Below are positions 24,830 through 32,391 of a stretch of DNA of 64,000 nt, one piece after another. Location of the stretch: positions 1 to 64,000 of the forward strand of contig JAAVFQ010000024.1 of NCBI GenBank assembly GCA_014800685.1, given 5' to 3'. Below the pieces are notes generated by a model. The model made no database searches, was not told the origin of the DNA, and saw only the letters and a program-made list of their open reading frames with translations. This DNA is from Bacteroidales bacterium. GTDB taxonomy: Bacteria > Bacteroidota > Bacteroidia > Bacteroidales > Muribaculaceae. The translations under genes and the position numbers were made by a program. The first letter of the stretch is position 1; every line of letters begins with the position of its first letter.

Positions 24830-24962
24830 GAAAAAAGCAGACCCGTATCCCTACGTCTCTGCTATTTCCGATATTATCCGACAGTCCAACGGATAATTAC
24901 CGATTGTCCTAATCCTAATAATTAATTATTCCTTTGCGGGCTTTTCAGCCCTCTGTTCCATT
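24830..24962 (-). ncRNA. Candidate small RNA of about 133 nt
   Basis: A consensus promoter (24969-25000) points leftward into a non-coding stretch that ends at an intrinsic terminator. Three hairpins are visible on the minus strand: GGGCT-GAAA-AGCCC (24938-24951), ATTATCCG/CGGATAAT with a 9-nt loop (24873-24897), and the terminator AGCAGA...CGTA-GGGA-TACG...TCTGCT followed by six T (24831-24863). No open frame of note is present. It does not resemble SRP RNA or tmRNA. A trans-acting regulator or 6S-like RNA is possible. Confidence 0.55.
24831..24863 (-). terminator. Intrinsic terminator of the candidate small RNA
   Basis: Six-bp and four-bp stems with a GGGA loop, followed on the minus strand by TTTTTT. 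No annotated coding gene ends nearby; surE stops 300 bp upstream of it. Confidence 0.7.
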
Positions 24963-24968
24963 CGAACG

Positions 24969-25000
24969 CAAAATTAATCCTCAGGATAATTTTTTCCAAA
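24969..25000 (-). promoter_or_regulatory. Consensus promoter of the candidate small RNA
   Basis: Minus strand: TTTG (24997-25000), exactly 20 nt, then TAATTTTG (24969-24976). Both boxes match perfectly, yet no coding gene starts downstream for 600 bp. Confidence 0.75.
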
Positions 25001-25165
25001 TTTTGCAAGTTTTATATAACATTCCTTACTTGACATAGCCTATTTACCCCCCCCCATAATGGTTCTTTTGGGATGTTTTATAGTCCAGATGGCACACATA
25101 TTGATCCATTTTAGTTCATTTTCGGGAAGGAAAGTTGTGGTATCTTATTGTGCGCGCCGCAGCCT
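25001..25165. other. Intergenic stretch after surE with a C9 run
   Basis: No gene is evident. A run of nine C occupies 25047-25055. The stretch separates the surE stop from the small-RNA promoter. Confidence 0.4.
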
Positions 25166-25948
25166 TCATCTCAGGGATTTTCGCAAGCCCTCTATCCACA
25201 CCGCATCAAGCGGTGCCGACCGGTCAAGAAGTTCGGGAGTCACTGAGACTATCCCGTGAGAAAGGCACCATTCATCGGTATCTTCTGCTTCCGGTTCTTC
25301 ATTTACAAAGTGCCCTTTGAGCCAATAGAAGGGGCGTCCGAAGGGGTCGAGATATTTCTCATATTCATCTGTCCACTTGCCTCTGGCTGCTCTTGTGACG
25401 CGCATTTCCGTCGGGTTGCCCTTATCGTGAGGCACGTTGACATTAAGACAGATGCCCTCGGGCAATCCGTTTTTCAGCACCTCTTCAATGATTTTGGGCA
25501 CAAAGGGGCGAACGGGCGAAAAGTCAGCGGCAGGATCATGGTCGGTCAGTGAGAAACCGACGGAGGGGAAGCCGAATGCACACCCCTCGAAGGCTGCTCC
25601 CATTGTGCCTGAATAAATGACATTTACAGCCGCATTCGAACCGTGATTGATGCCTGAGACCACCATGTCGGGCGTTCGGTCGAGCACAGTGTGCATGGCG
25701 AGTTTTACGCAATCCACCGGAGTGCCGTTCACTTTATAAAGCCTTCCGGGGCCATCATAATCCTTCACTTCATCTATTCGCATCGCCTGATTGACGGTGA
25801 TGGCCATTGACTGCGCCGAACGAGGGCCGTCGGGGCAGACGCCTACCACTTCGCCAAAGGGCTCAAGCCATTTCATGAGCGTGCGAACCCCAAGAGCAGT
25901 ATAGCCGTCATCATTGGTCACGAGTATCAGTTTTCTATCTTTTTCCAT
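25166..25948 (-). CDS. surE: 5'/3'-nucleotidase SurE, 260 aa
   Basis: SurE is a divalent-metal-dependent phosphatase of nucleoside monophosphates. The signature is intact: LVTNDDG at residues 10-15, SAQSMAITVN, VNGTPVDCVKLA, and VVSGINHGSNAAVNVIYSGTMGAA is spread over about 95-120. Length is normal. It follows ribD by 64 bp on the same strand and probably shares a transcript. Confidence 0.96.
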   Translation of the reverse strand: MEKDRKLILVTNDDGYTALGVRTLMKWLEPFGEVVGVCPDGPRSAQSMAITVNQAMRIDEVKDYDGPGRLYKVNGTPVDCVKLAMHTVLDRTPDMVVSGINHGSNAAVNVIYSGTMGAAFEGCAFGFPSVGFSLTDHDPAADFSPVRPFVPKIIEEVLKNGLPEGICLNVNVPHDKGNPTEMRVTRAARGKWTDEYEKYLDPFGRPFYWLKGHFVNEEPEAEDTDEWCLSHGIVSVTPELLDRSAPLDAVWIEGLRKSLR

Positions 25949-26012
25949 AATTAGCTGTTTTTTAATTAAATGATGAGTAAAATTAATTGTCGATACTGAC
26001 TTACGTGAGAAG

Positions 26013-27062
26013 TCAAAGGTGACGATATGTGCGGATGTAATGGTCTCTCACTCGCTCTTCATTCATGAGCAGAGCCTTCCGAGGAATCACCGGAGCGGCC
26101 ACTCCCCCACCGAGTATCACCGGAGCGGTCTCTACGCGAAGTGAGTCCCAAAGCCCGGAGTCCAGGAAAGAGTTGAGCAGGGCGGCGCCCCCCTCTACAA
26201 TGAGCGACGTAATCCCGCGCTCCTTGTATAGTAACTCCACACTCTCAGCAAGGGTTCGCCCGGCGGGGACTACAAGGACATTCCCGTCAGCAAAGAGTTT
26301 CAGGTCTCGCCGTAGCCTGCCGTGCTCATCAAAAGTCACTCTCAGAGGGTCTCTCCCCGGCCAATGGCGCAGGGTAAGCGAGGGATTGTCTGACAATGCC
26401 GTCCCAGTGCCTACCATAACGGCGTCGGCCATACTGCGGTCGGCGTGCATGAGCACTTGGGTGAGAGAGTCGCTTACTTTTACCGGACGGGGATTCCCCT
26501 CGGCATCACGGCTCCCTATGAAGCCATCGGCTGTTTCGGCCCATTTGAGTTCGATGTATGGCCTATGACGTCTGTGGGCGGTCATGAATCTCACGTTGAT
26601 AGACTGACACTCCTCATCAAGCACTCCTGTGATGACCTCTCTTCCGGCCTCGCGGAGCATCCTTACTCCACGGCCCGATACTTTTTCAAAGGGATCAAGA
26701 GCCCCGATGACTATGCGAGGGATGCCCTCTTTTATGAGGAGTTCAGCGCAGGGGGGCGTTTTGCCATAATGTGAACATGGCTCAAGAGTGACGTAGATCG
26801 ACGATTCAGTGAGCAGAGGCCGCTCAGTCTCTGAGACTGAGCGGATAGCATTCACTTCTGCGTGAGGACAGCCGAAGCGGCGGTGAAAACCCTCTCCTAT
26901 TATTCTGCCTCGCGCCACAATGACAGCACCAACCATCGGATTGGGAGAGACGCGACCCCGCCCGCAGGCAGCCAACTGCAGTGCCCGGCGCATATATATC
27001 TTATCCTCTTCGGTGACCACCGGATTTTTGTCAGCTGTTAAGCCACAAGTCGTTTCATTCAT
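26013..27062 (-). CDS. ribD: Bifunctional riboflavin deaminase/reductase RibD, 349 aa
   Basis: RibD carries out the second and third steps of riboflavin synthesis from GTP. The N-terminal deaminase has the zinc motif HAEVNAI and PCSHYGKTPPC (about residues 70-105). The C-terminal reductase (about 165-349) has KWAETADGFIG and the NADPH-binding SLIVEGGAALLNSFL. Length agrees with the family. A solo end of the dispersed repeat lies just upstream (27075-27113). No other rib genes are adjacent. Confidence 0.97.
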   Translation of the reverse strand: MNETTCGLTADKNPVVTEEDKIYMRRALQLAACGRGRVSPNPMVGAVIVARGRIIGEGFHRRFGCPHAEVNAIRSVSETERPLLTESSIYVTLEPCSHYGKTPPCAELLIKEGIPRIVIGALDPFEKVSGRGVRMLREAGREVITGVLDEECQSINVRFMTAHRRHRPYIELKWAETADGFIGSRDAEGNPRPVKVSDSLTQVLMHADRSMADAVMVGTGTALSDNPSLTLRHWPGRDPLRVTFDEHGRLRRDLKLFADGNVLVVPAGRTLAESVELLYKERGITSLIVEGGAALLNSFLDSGLWDSLRVETAPVILGGGVAAPVIPRKALLMNEERVRDHYIRTYRHL

Positions 27063-27074
27063 ATCGGGACAGCA

Positions 27075-27113
27075 CTTCGTTTTATCTGTACATTAACTTT
27101 TCTCACTTACTTA
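27075..27113 (-). repeat. Solo left end of the TAAGTAAGT repeat family upstream of ribD
   Basis: On the minus strand: TAAGTAAGTGAGAAAAGTTA, then ATGTACAGATAAAACGAAG. It matches the first 38 bases of the full copy at 37147 with two differences. It ends 12 bp before the ribD start codon. Confidence 0.8.
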
Positions 27114-27183
27114 ACAAATCTGAGGGGCATATTAGCCACGAGGAGGTCAAAATTCTTGTTTCAAGCAGGTCTAATCATGCAGG

Positions 27184-27229
27184 AAAGAGCGTATACGAAG
27201 GTCAAAAAGACCTGACGCATACGCTCTTT
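27184..27229 (-). terminator. Long hairpin between ribD and the DUF4353 gene
   Basis: AAAGAGCGTATACGAAGGTC (27184-27203) pairs with GACCTGACGCATACGCTCTTT with two mismatches around an AAAAA loop. It lies 20 bp after the stop of the leftward gene at 27249. Confidence 0.7.
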
Positions 27230-27248
27230 TCATATATGTGTTATGCAA

Positions 27249-29150
27249 TTACCAGGGTCGCCAGCCACCCCCGCTCCCTTTGAGCCGGGCAGTGACGGAT
27301 GACTCTGACGAGCCATTGACAAGCGTGTATGTAGTCCCGTCCTCCATATTCGGAGACGAGATGAGTATAGAGGAGCCGCGACCGCCTCCGCCGGGTCCCC
27401 ATCCCAATCCTCCTCCGGTGGAAGATGATGATGAATATTCGTCAGGCACGGTGAAAGTGGCCAGCACTTCATCGCCAAGGCGCAGACTGACTGTGGAGCC
27501 GGCAGTCACCGATCCGCTGCCGCTGACGTAGGGCTGCGTGGAGTCATCTTTAGAGGGCACGGAGTTGCTTCCTCCTACCGCAAGAAGAGTGCCCCCGGAG
27601 AAGAATACAGTATATCCCTCTTCCTCATTGGCATCTATGCCACACTCCGGAGAGCCTGACCCGAAGGCGCGTATAAAGCCTCCTTGGATGTAGAGATTAC
27701 CGTTGGCATCCAGGCCGTCATTATTAGTGGAAATAACCGTCACCTCACCTCCGGAAATGGTGAGATGAGATGAGGCATTGATAGCATCGTCGTAAGCCTT
27801 GACGTAGACATCGCCACCGGTGATATCGAGAGTGGATTTGCTCTCCACCCCCTCACCTCCGTGGCCTAAGGTGCGCACGCTGAGCTCGCCGGCCGAGATG
27901 GTGACTATGCCATCGGCTTTCACTCCTTTTGGTGAAGACTTGTAGTTGCTGTTGAGGCGGTCGGTATTTCCAGTGTAATTGTCATTCACCGAGCCATTGA
28001 CGTAGGCAAAGACACCTCCGGAAGTGGTGATATCCGTTTGTCCACCCATAAAAGTCACTTCTCCGTCACAGTTAATACCCTTGCCACCGCCTCCTGAGGC
28101 AGTAAGCTTCAGGCTTCCGCCAGAGATGACCACTTCGCCATCAGCCCCTATGCAGGCGGCCGCCTTAGTCTTGCTCTTCTCAGAGTCCCAGATACCTCCT
28201 CCGGAGACACTGAGGGTCAGGTGGCCCCCTCTGACGAATACATTTCCGTCGGCCTTAAGGCATTTGGAAGCTTTTGCGTCGGTCGAAGCCACGATGGTGC
28301 CTCCGTCTATGAATATGCTGCCGGTATCTTCAAGTTCGCGGTCGGCGTCGTCCTTGTACGAGCACTGAATGGCATCGTCACCAACGCCGCTGATAGCCAC
28401 TTCTCCGCTCTCGAGCAGGAAATACTGGTTGCAGTTGATGCCATCCTTGACGGCCGACATCACCTTTATGCTACAGTTCTTTATCTCCACATACTCCTTG
28501 GCCTGAATGGCGTGAGCCGCATTACCATATACAGAGAGCTCACCTTTGCCTTTAAATTCGAGGTGTCCCTTGCAGACGAGGCATCCTTTCTGGTCGCCGT
28601 CGCCGTCGCGGAGAAGATTGGAGGTCTCATCCTGCACTCTGACGGCTATACGCTTTCCATTCTGAATGTTCACAGCTGCCCCGGAGGGATTTGTAAGCTC
28701 TATGCCGGCCAGTGTAAGAGTGCTTTTATAGTTGCCTTCAAGAGTTAGCGAGCCGTTCTCAGAGGAGCCCGAGATTATATATTCCACCTCAGCGCCAAGC
28801 TCATCGGCGAGGGCATCGGACTGTAAGAGTCTGACGTGGGCACCATCCACTTCCGCTTCTATATATGAGGAGATGTCGCCGGCGATCATCACCTCAGCTT
28901 TCCCGCCGGAATATTTCACTACTACGCTCCGGGCGGCCACCTCTTCATCGGAAACGGATATCTCCATGCCGTCGGAAAGAACAAATTTTTTCCCGAGCAG
29001 CGTGAGCTCGTCAGTGCCGGAGAAAGCCACCCTTCCCACCTCAGCAGCGGGAAACAGTCTTGAGACATCTTTGTCTTTTATCACAAGCGACTTGGCGGAA
29101 GAGGATAGACCTGCAGCCACGCAGAGAGTTCCTATAATCAATCTTTTCAT
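27249..29150 (-). CDS. Secreted carbohydrate-binding domain protein (DUF4353/Cthe_2159-like), 633 aa
   Basis: A signal peptide (residues 1-18) precedes a parallel beta-helix-like protein with many short repeats of the type ISGGEVTVISTNNDGLDANGN, KADGIVTISAG and GINCDGEVTF. This is characteristic of the DUF4353 family, whose founding member Cthe_2159 binds polygalacturonic acid and cellulose. The C-terminus is rich in Gly and Trp (SSTGGGLGWGPGGGGRG, SGGGWRPW) and lacks the sorting tail, which instead is on the small protein encoded just upstream with a 4-bp overlap. Likely cell-surface or secreted; ligand unknown. Confidence 0.85.
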   Translation of the reverse strand: MKRLIIGTLCVAAGLSSSAKSLVIKDKDVSRLFPAAEVGRVAFSGTDELTLLGKKFVLSDGMEISVSDEEVAARSVVVKYSGGKAEVMIAGDISSYIEAEVDGAHVRLLQSDALADELGAEVEYIISGSSENGSLTLEGNYKSTLTLAGIELTNPSGAAVNIQNGKRIAVRVQDETSNLLRDGDGDQKGCLVCKGHLEFKGKGELSVYGNAAHAIQAKEYVEIKNCSIKVMSAVKDGINCNQYFLLESGEVAISGVGDDAIQCSYKDDADRELEDTGSIFIDGGTIVASTDAKASKCLKADGNVFVRGGHLTLSVSGGGIWDSEKSKTKAAACIGADGEVVISGGSLKLTASGGGGKGINCDGEVTFMGGQTDITTSGGVFAYVNGSVNDNYTGNTDRLNSNYKSSPKGVKADGIVTISAGELSVRTLGHGGEGVESKSTLDITGGDVYVKAYDDAINASSHLTISGGEVTVISTNNDGLDANGNLYIQGGFIRAFGSGSPECGIDANEEEGYTVFFSGGTLLAVGGSNSVPSKDDSTQPYVSGSGSVTAGSTVSLRLGDEVLATFTVPDEYSSSSSTGGGLGWGPGGGGRGSSILISSPNMEDGTTYTLVNGSSESSVTARLKGSGGGWRPW

Positions 29151-29548
29151 TTCACACGCACCTTTCTGACTTCTTCACGCATTTTAAATAAATACAGCCC
29201 GGAGGAGAGATTCTTTCTCGCCTCTTCCTCTGACGCAAAAACACCTCTCGGCTCTCCGGACAATCCATAGACCGTCACCGCAGTCTCCTCTTCCCATTGA
29301 GCCGTCTCTATGCCCAGAGGAGTGTTATCGCTGAAATACATTTCCTGAAGCGAGGCCACCTCATAGCGGAGGTTACCGGCAGCCTCCCCGCAGACGAGCG
29401 CTCCGTCGGCGAAGGTCAGCGTCAGGTTTTCAGCTGATAGATTGATTTCCTTTCCGTCGCGCGTCAGCAGAGTGAGCGACGTGAAATTCTCGGACGCCGC
29501 AGTGAAGGCGACAAGCGCTACAAGAGAAAAGATATATAATTTTTTCAC
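29147..29548 (-). CDS. Small secreted protein with sorting-type tail, partner of the DUF4353 protein, 133 aa
   Basis: A signal peptide (residues 1-19, MKKLYIFSLVALVAFTAAS) is followed by a short beta-rich domain (LTLLTRDGKEINLSAENLTL...) and a C-terminal tail TAVTVYGLSGEPRGVF...LSSGLYLFKMREEVRKVRVK, the same form as the tails of larger secreted proteins here. The stop overlaps the DUF4353 start (ATGA-type, 4 bp), so the two are coupled. It resembles a cut-down version of proteins in which this part is fused to the passenger. No known function. Confidence 0.75.
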   Translation of the reverse strand: MKKLYIFSLVALVAFTAASENFTSLTLLTRDGKEINLSAENLTLTFADGALVCGEAAGNLRYEVASLQEMYFSDNTPLGIETAQWEEETAVTVYGLSGEPRGVFASEEEARKNLSSGLYLFKMREEVRKVRVK

Positions 29549-29600
29549 AATCTGGTTTGCAATTATAAGTAAATGATGAAACGCTTAAAGCTATGAATTG

Positions 29601-29629
29601 CAAATATAATCAAAAAATTTCACCTCAAA
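29601..29629 (-). promoter_or_regulatory. Promoter for the 133-aa/DUF4353 pair
   Basis: Minus strand: TTTG (29626-29629), 17 nt, then TATATTTG (29601-29608). The -7 box is a full match; the spacing is shorter than usual. Confidence 0.45.
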
Positions 29630-29713
29630 ACCCAATCGCCACTTAACCGGAAGTTTTTATCGGCGTTCGGCAGATTTTTAACAACTTTTAACTCCACACT
29701 CCTCTCTTCTTAT

Positions 29714-30583
29714 CTAAAGAAAGGTATAATCATATTTATGCTCGCCGAGCCAGCGGAGCGTCAGTTCGAGGTTTCTTCTGTTAAGAGCACTGCATTGCAG
29801 CCGCCGGTTATAAATCAGGGTTGCTGCCACCCTCTTCATCGGTTGAGGCGTAAGAGCCCACTCGTGAGTGAATATCACAAGCGTGTCGGGATGACCGAGA
29901 GCTCTGAGCCTGTGGCGCATATTAAGGTGTCCCTCTATCCTCATATCGGTCTTCACATATCGGCGTGAGCCTGACTGTATACTCCCTGAGCGATTAAGCC
30001 TTTCGCGCAGACTCGGACTGAGATCATAACTGGGCCGATGCTCATCATCGGCCGTGAGCAGCACGGGCCATTTCTCCACACTGCGAAGCAGCGAATCGGG
30101 ACCATAGAAGTAATGTAGCCTTAGGGCCGGAGCAAGGAGTGTTGAGTCGGCCATATCGCAAATCGCTTCGTTCACGTTCTCGTAGGAGCGACGGAAACTT
30201 TCCGCGCTTATCCCCTCCTTAAATTCAGGATGAGGCCAGTGGAAACCTATTTTAAGCCAGCCGGCATTATCTCTCAACTCCTTTCGGTATCGGGAGGGCA
30301 CAGAGCGGAGACTATCCGTTCCCAGCGTCTCGTAGGTGTAGAGTGTCACTTTCATCCCATTCTTTTCATGAAGCTTCTTCAGATAGCCGAAAAAGGGATG
30401 GTCAAACAATGACGGGAACTGCTCTTCATGCCTGATAAGGTCAAAGAAGGCCTCGACGTCATCTACGCTCAGATGCACGACTCTTCTTTCCTCCGCAACT
30501 TCAGCATCCGCCGCTATCTCCTTCATCTGAAAATAGCAGAGAGCCGAATAGCAGAGGCATATAACAGTTAGAAAAATCCTCAT
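29714..30583 (-). CDS. Polysaccharide-deacetylase-like protein, 289 aa
   Basis: An N-terminal hydrophobic anchor (IFLTVICLCYSALCYF) precedes a domain whose strand order recalls the NodB fold: VVHLSVDDVEAFF (the paired Asp where deacetylases bind metal), MKVTLYTYE, IGFHWPHPEF (possible metal His) and TLVIFTHEWAL. The overall match is remote and some deacetylase motifs are not obvious, so the activity is uncertain. The start overlaps the end of the flippase gene by 4 bp, which suggests a role in surface glycan maturation. Confidence 0.6.
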   Translation of the reverse strand: MRIFLTVICLCYSALCYFQMKEIAADAEVAEERRVVHLSVDDVEAFFDLIRHEEQFPSLFDHPFFGYLKKLHEKNGMKVTLYTYETLGTDSLRSVPSRYRKELRDNAGWLKIGFHWPHPEFKEGISAESFRRSYENVNEAICDMADSTLLAPALRLHYFYGPDSLLRSVEKWPVLLTADDEHRPSYDLSPSLRERLNRSGSIQSGSRRYVKTDMRIEGHLNMRHRLRALGHPDTLVIFTHEWALTPQPMKRVAATLIYNRRLQCSALNRRNLELTLRWLGEHKYDYTFL

Positions 30584-32109
30584 GCCGAAATCCTCCTTTT
30601 TATTAAATTGCAGATAAGAGTACGCTCCATGCTATTAAGTCCTATAGTATATGAGACGAGCCCCCCTATCGCTAAGGCAACCGGAGTTCCGGGGACAATC
30701 CGATGCATGAAGCAAAGGGCAGGGAGGGAGCCCGAGGCTATGAAGATGGCGCCATAGATGCTCATAATTGCAAATGCCGGTAGGAAAACCCTCCATATAA
30801 TTTCCCCTGTCGAAAATTCGGGTATCAGGCTCTTCATTATTGCGATTCGCTCCGGAATCGTGGCCAGCGACACGCCGATGCTTATTACAAACACTACCGT
30901 AGGTCCACAGCCTGCCAGAAGGCAGAGAAGGGCGATGGGAAGATTGAGAAGCCGTGTCCCTCCGATGACCAGCTGGTATCTCTTTATCCTGCCTGTCGCC
31001 TGGATAGCCGCCGACATGCAGGGGGCAAGCGACTCTATGACGGAATCGATGATGACAAGCCGGGTAAACCCCACGGCATAGTCCGGCACATCCACCAGCC
31101 AGAAATGAATAAGAGGGTCGGCCACCATTATAAGAGGGAAAGAGAGCAGCGACATCAGCAGAAAAGAGAATTTCGACCCCTCGAGCATCAGACGCCTCAT
31201 CTCCTCGTAGTCACCGCTCGAATAGTTCTTGACTATCTGCGGCCGGACGGCTGTAGTAAAGTTCTGCACAAAACCATTGACAGCGCCATTCACCTGCACG
31301 GAAATGCCATACGCCGCGTTAACCGCCGGGCCGAAGAAAATATTGAGCAAGACATTGCATCCCTGCCATTTAAGCACATCGGTCAGACTTCCCACCAAAC
31401 TCCACACGGCAAATCCCGATATATCTTTAAAGAGAATTCTATCCGAGGGACGCCCCCAACGACATTCCGGATAGCTCCTGCGACTATGCGCCACATAAAT
31501 AACGGTGACTCCGAGCGAGACGGTCAACATCAGCAGCGCGTATGCTTTCAGTTTGCCTTCGGGCACAAGCGTCAGAGAGAGGGCTGCAAGCAGTTTTAAC
31601 CCCACGTCTATCACTCCGAGCATCGCGTAGGTGCGCATACGTTCCCGGGCTATCATAGCCGAGACAAATGGCACGCGGACTATGCTCAATACGTAGGAAA
31701 TGACTGCACACTGAAACACCCAGTTGGCCGCCTCCATCTTCTGCCGGGGTATATTCATCTCAACATTCAGAAACCACAATCCAATCGTCTCAGCCAAAAT
31801 TAAGACTATCAGTCCTATACAGAGATGAATGAAAAGGGCATTCCTGAATGTCTTGCTCAGACGCTCCGGATCTTTCCGCCCCAGGTCGTAGGCCATAAAC
31901 CTCTGGGTAGCCTGAACCATGGAGGCATTGACGAAAGAGAGCATAGACACCACGGCTCCTACAACGTTGAAAATACCGTAGTCTTCCACCCCAAGCTCAG
32001 CCAGAACGATTCTCGACGTATAGAGCGAGACAAGCATCACCAGCAGCATGCGCCCGTAAAGCATAAGGGTGTTGCCGGCTATTCGTTTATGATTGCTGCT
32101 TCTATTCAT
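30580..32109 (-). CDS. Oligosaccharide flippase (Wzx/MATE-like), 509 aa
   Basis: The protein is hydrophobic with about 12-14 membrane segments. The N-terminal region (NTLMLYGRMLLVMLVSLYTSRIVLAELG, then VEDYGIFNVVGAVV) is characteristic of the polysaccharide transporter (PST/MATE) family in Bacteroidales. It should flip lipid-linked oligosaccharide across the inner membrane. It is first in a two-gene operon with the deacetylase-like gene and is driven by a consensus promoter at 32139-32170. The cognate glycosyltransferases are not adjacent. Confidence 0.9.
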   Translation of the reverse strand: MNRSSNHKRIAGNTLMLYGRMLLVMLVSLYTSRIVLAELGVEDYGIFNVVGAVVSMLSFVNASMVQATQRFMAYDLGRKDPERLSKTFRNALFIHLCIGLIVLILAETIGLWFLNVEMNIPRQKMEAANWVFQCAVISYVLSIVRVPFVSAMIARERMRTYAMLGVIDVGLKLLAALSLTLVPEGKLKAYALLMLTVSLGVTVIYVAHSRRSYPECRWGRPSDRILFKDISGFAVWSLVGSLTDVLKWQGCNVLLNIFFGPAVNAAYGISVQVNGAVNGFVQNFTTAVRPQIVKNYSSGDYEEMRRLMLEGSKFSFLLMSLLSFPLIMVADPLIHFWLVDVPDYAVGFTRLVIIDSVIESLAPCMSAAIQATGRIKRYQLVIGGTRLLNLPIALLCLLAGCGPTVVFVISIGVSLATIPERIAIMKSLIPEFSTGEIIWRVFLPAFAIMSIYGAIFIASGSLPALCFMHRIVPGTPVALAIGGLVSYTIGLNSMERTLICNLIKRRISA

Positions 32110-32138
32110 CCGGGAGGCCGATAATGGAAATCCTCATG

Positions 32139-32170
32139 CAAAGATAGATAATTTATTTTTCCTTGCCAAA
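32139..32170 (-). promoter_or_regulatory. Promoter of the flippase operon
   Basis: Minus strand: TTTG (32167-32170), exactly 20 nt, then TATCTTTG (32139-32146). It is 30 bp upstream of the start codon. Confidence 0.8.
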
Positions 32171-32272
32171 CATACTCCCGCGAAACTGAGAATTGTGTAA
32201 CATTCCATCGCTCATCCTCACAGCCACAGGCTATTTTCAATGATATTTTTGCTATTTTTCCAGTTTTCTAAA

Positions 32273-32304
32273 ATTGCATATATCATAATATTTTAGTAAT
32301 TTTG
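32273..32304 (+). promoter_or_regulatory. Promoter of the CapD-like gene
   Basis: ATTG (32273-32276), 20 nt, TAATTTTG (32297-32304). The leader is about 80 nt. Confidence 0.7.
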
Positions 32305-32391
32305 CGGTCGCCTTTTGTGCGATTTTGCGTGAGAGCGCCCTCCGGCCATCACTGAGAGCGCCCTCACCGCTCCTATGAAAATTTACCTGAG

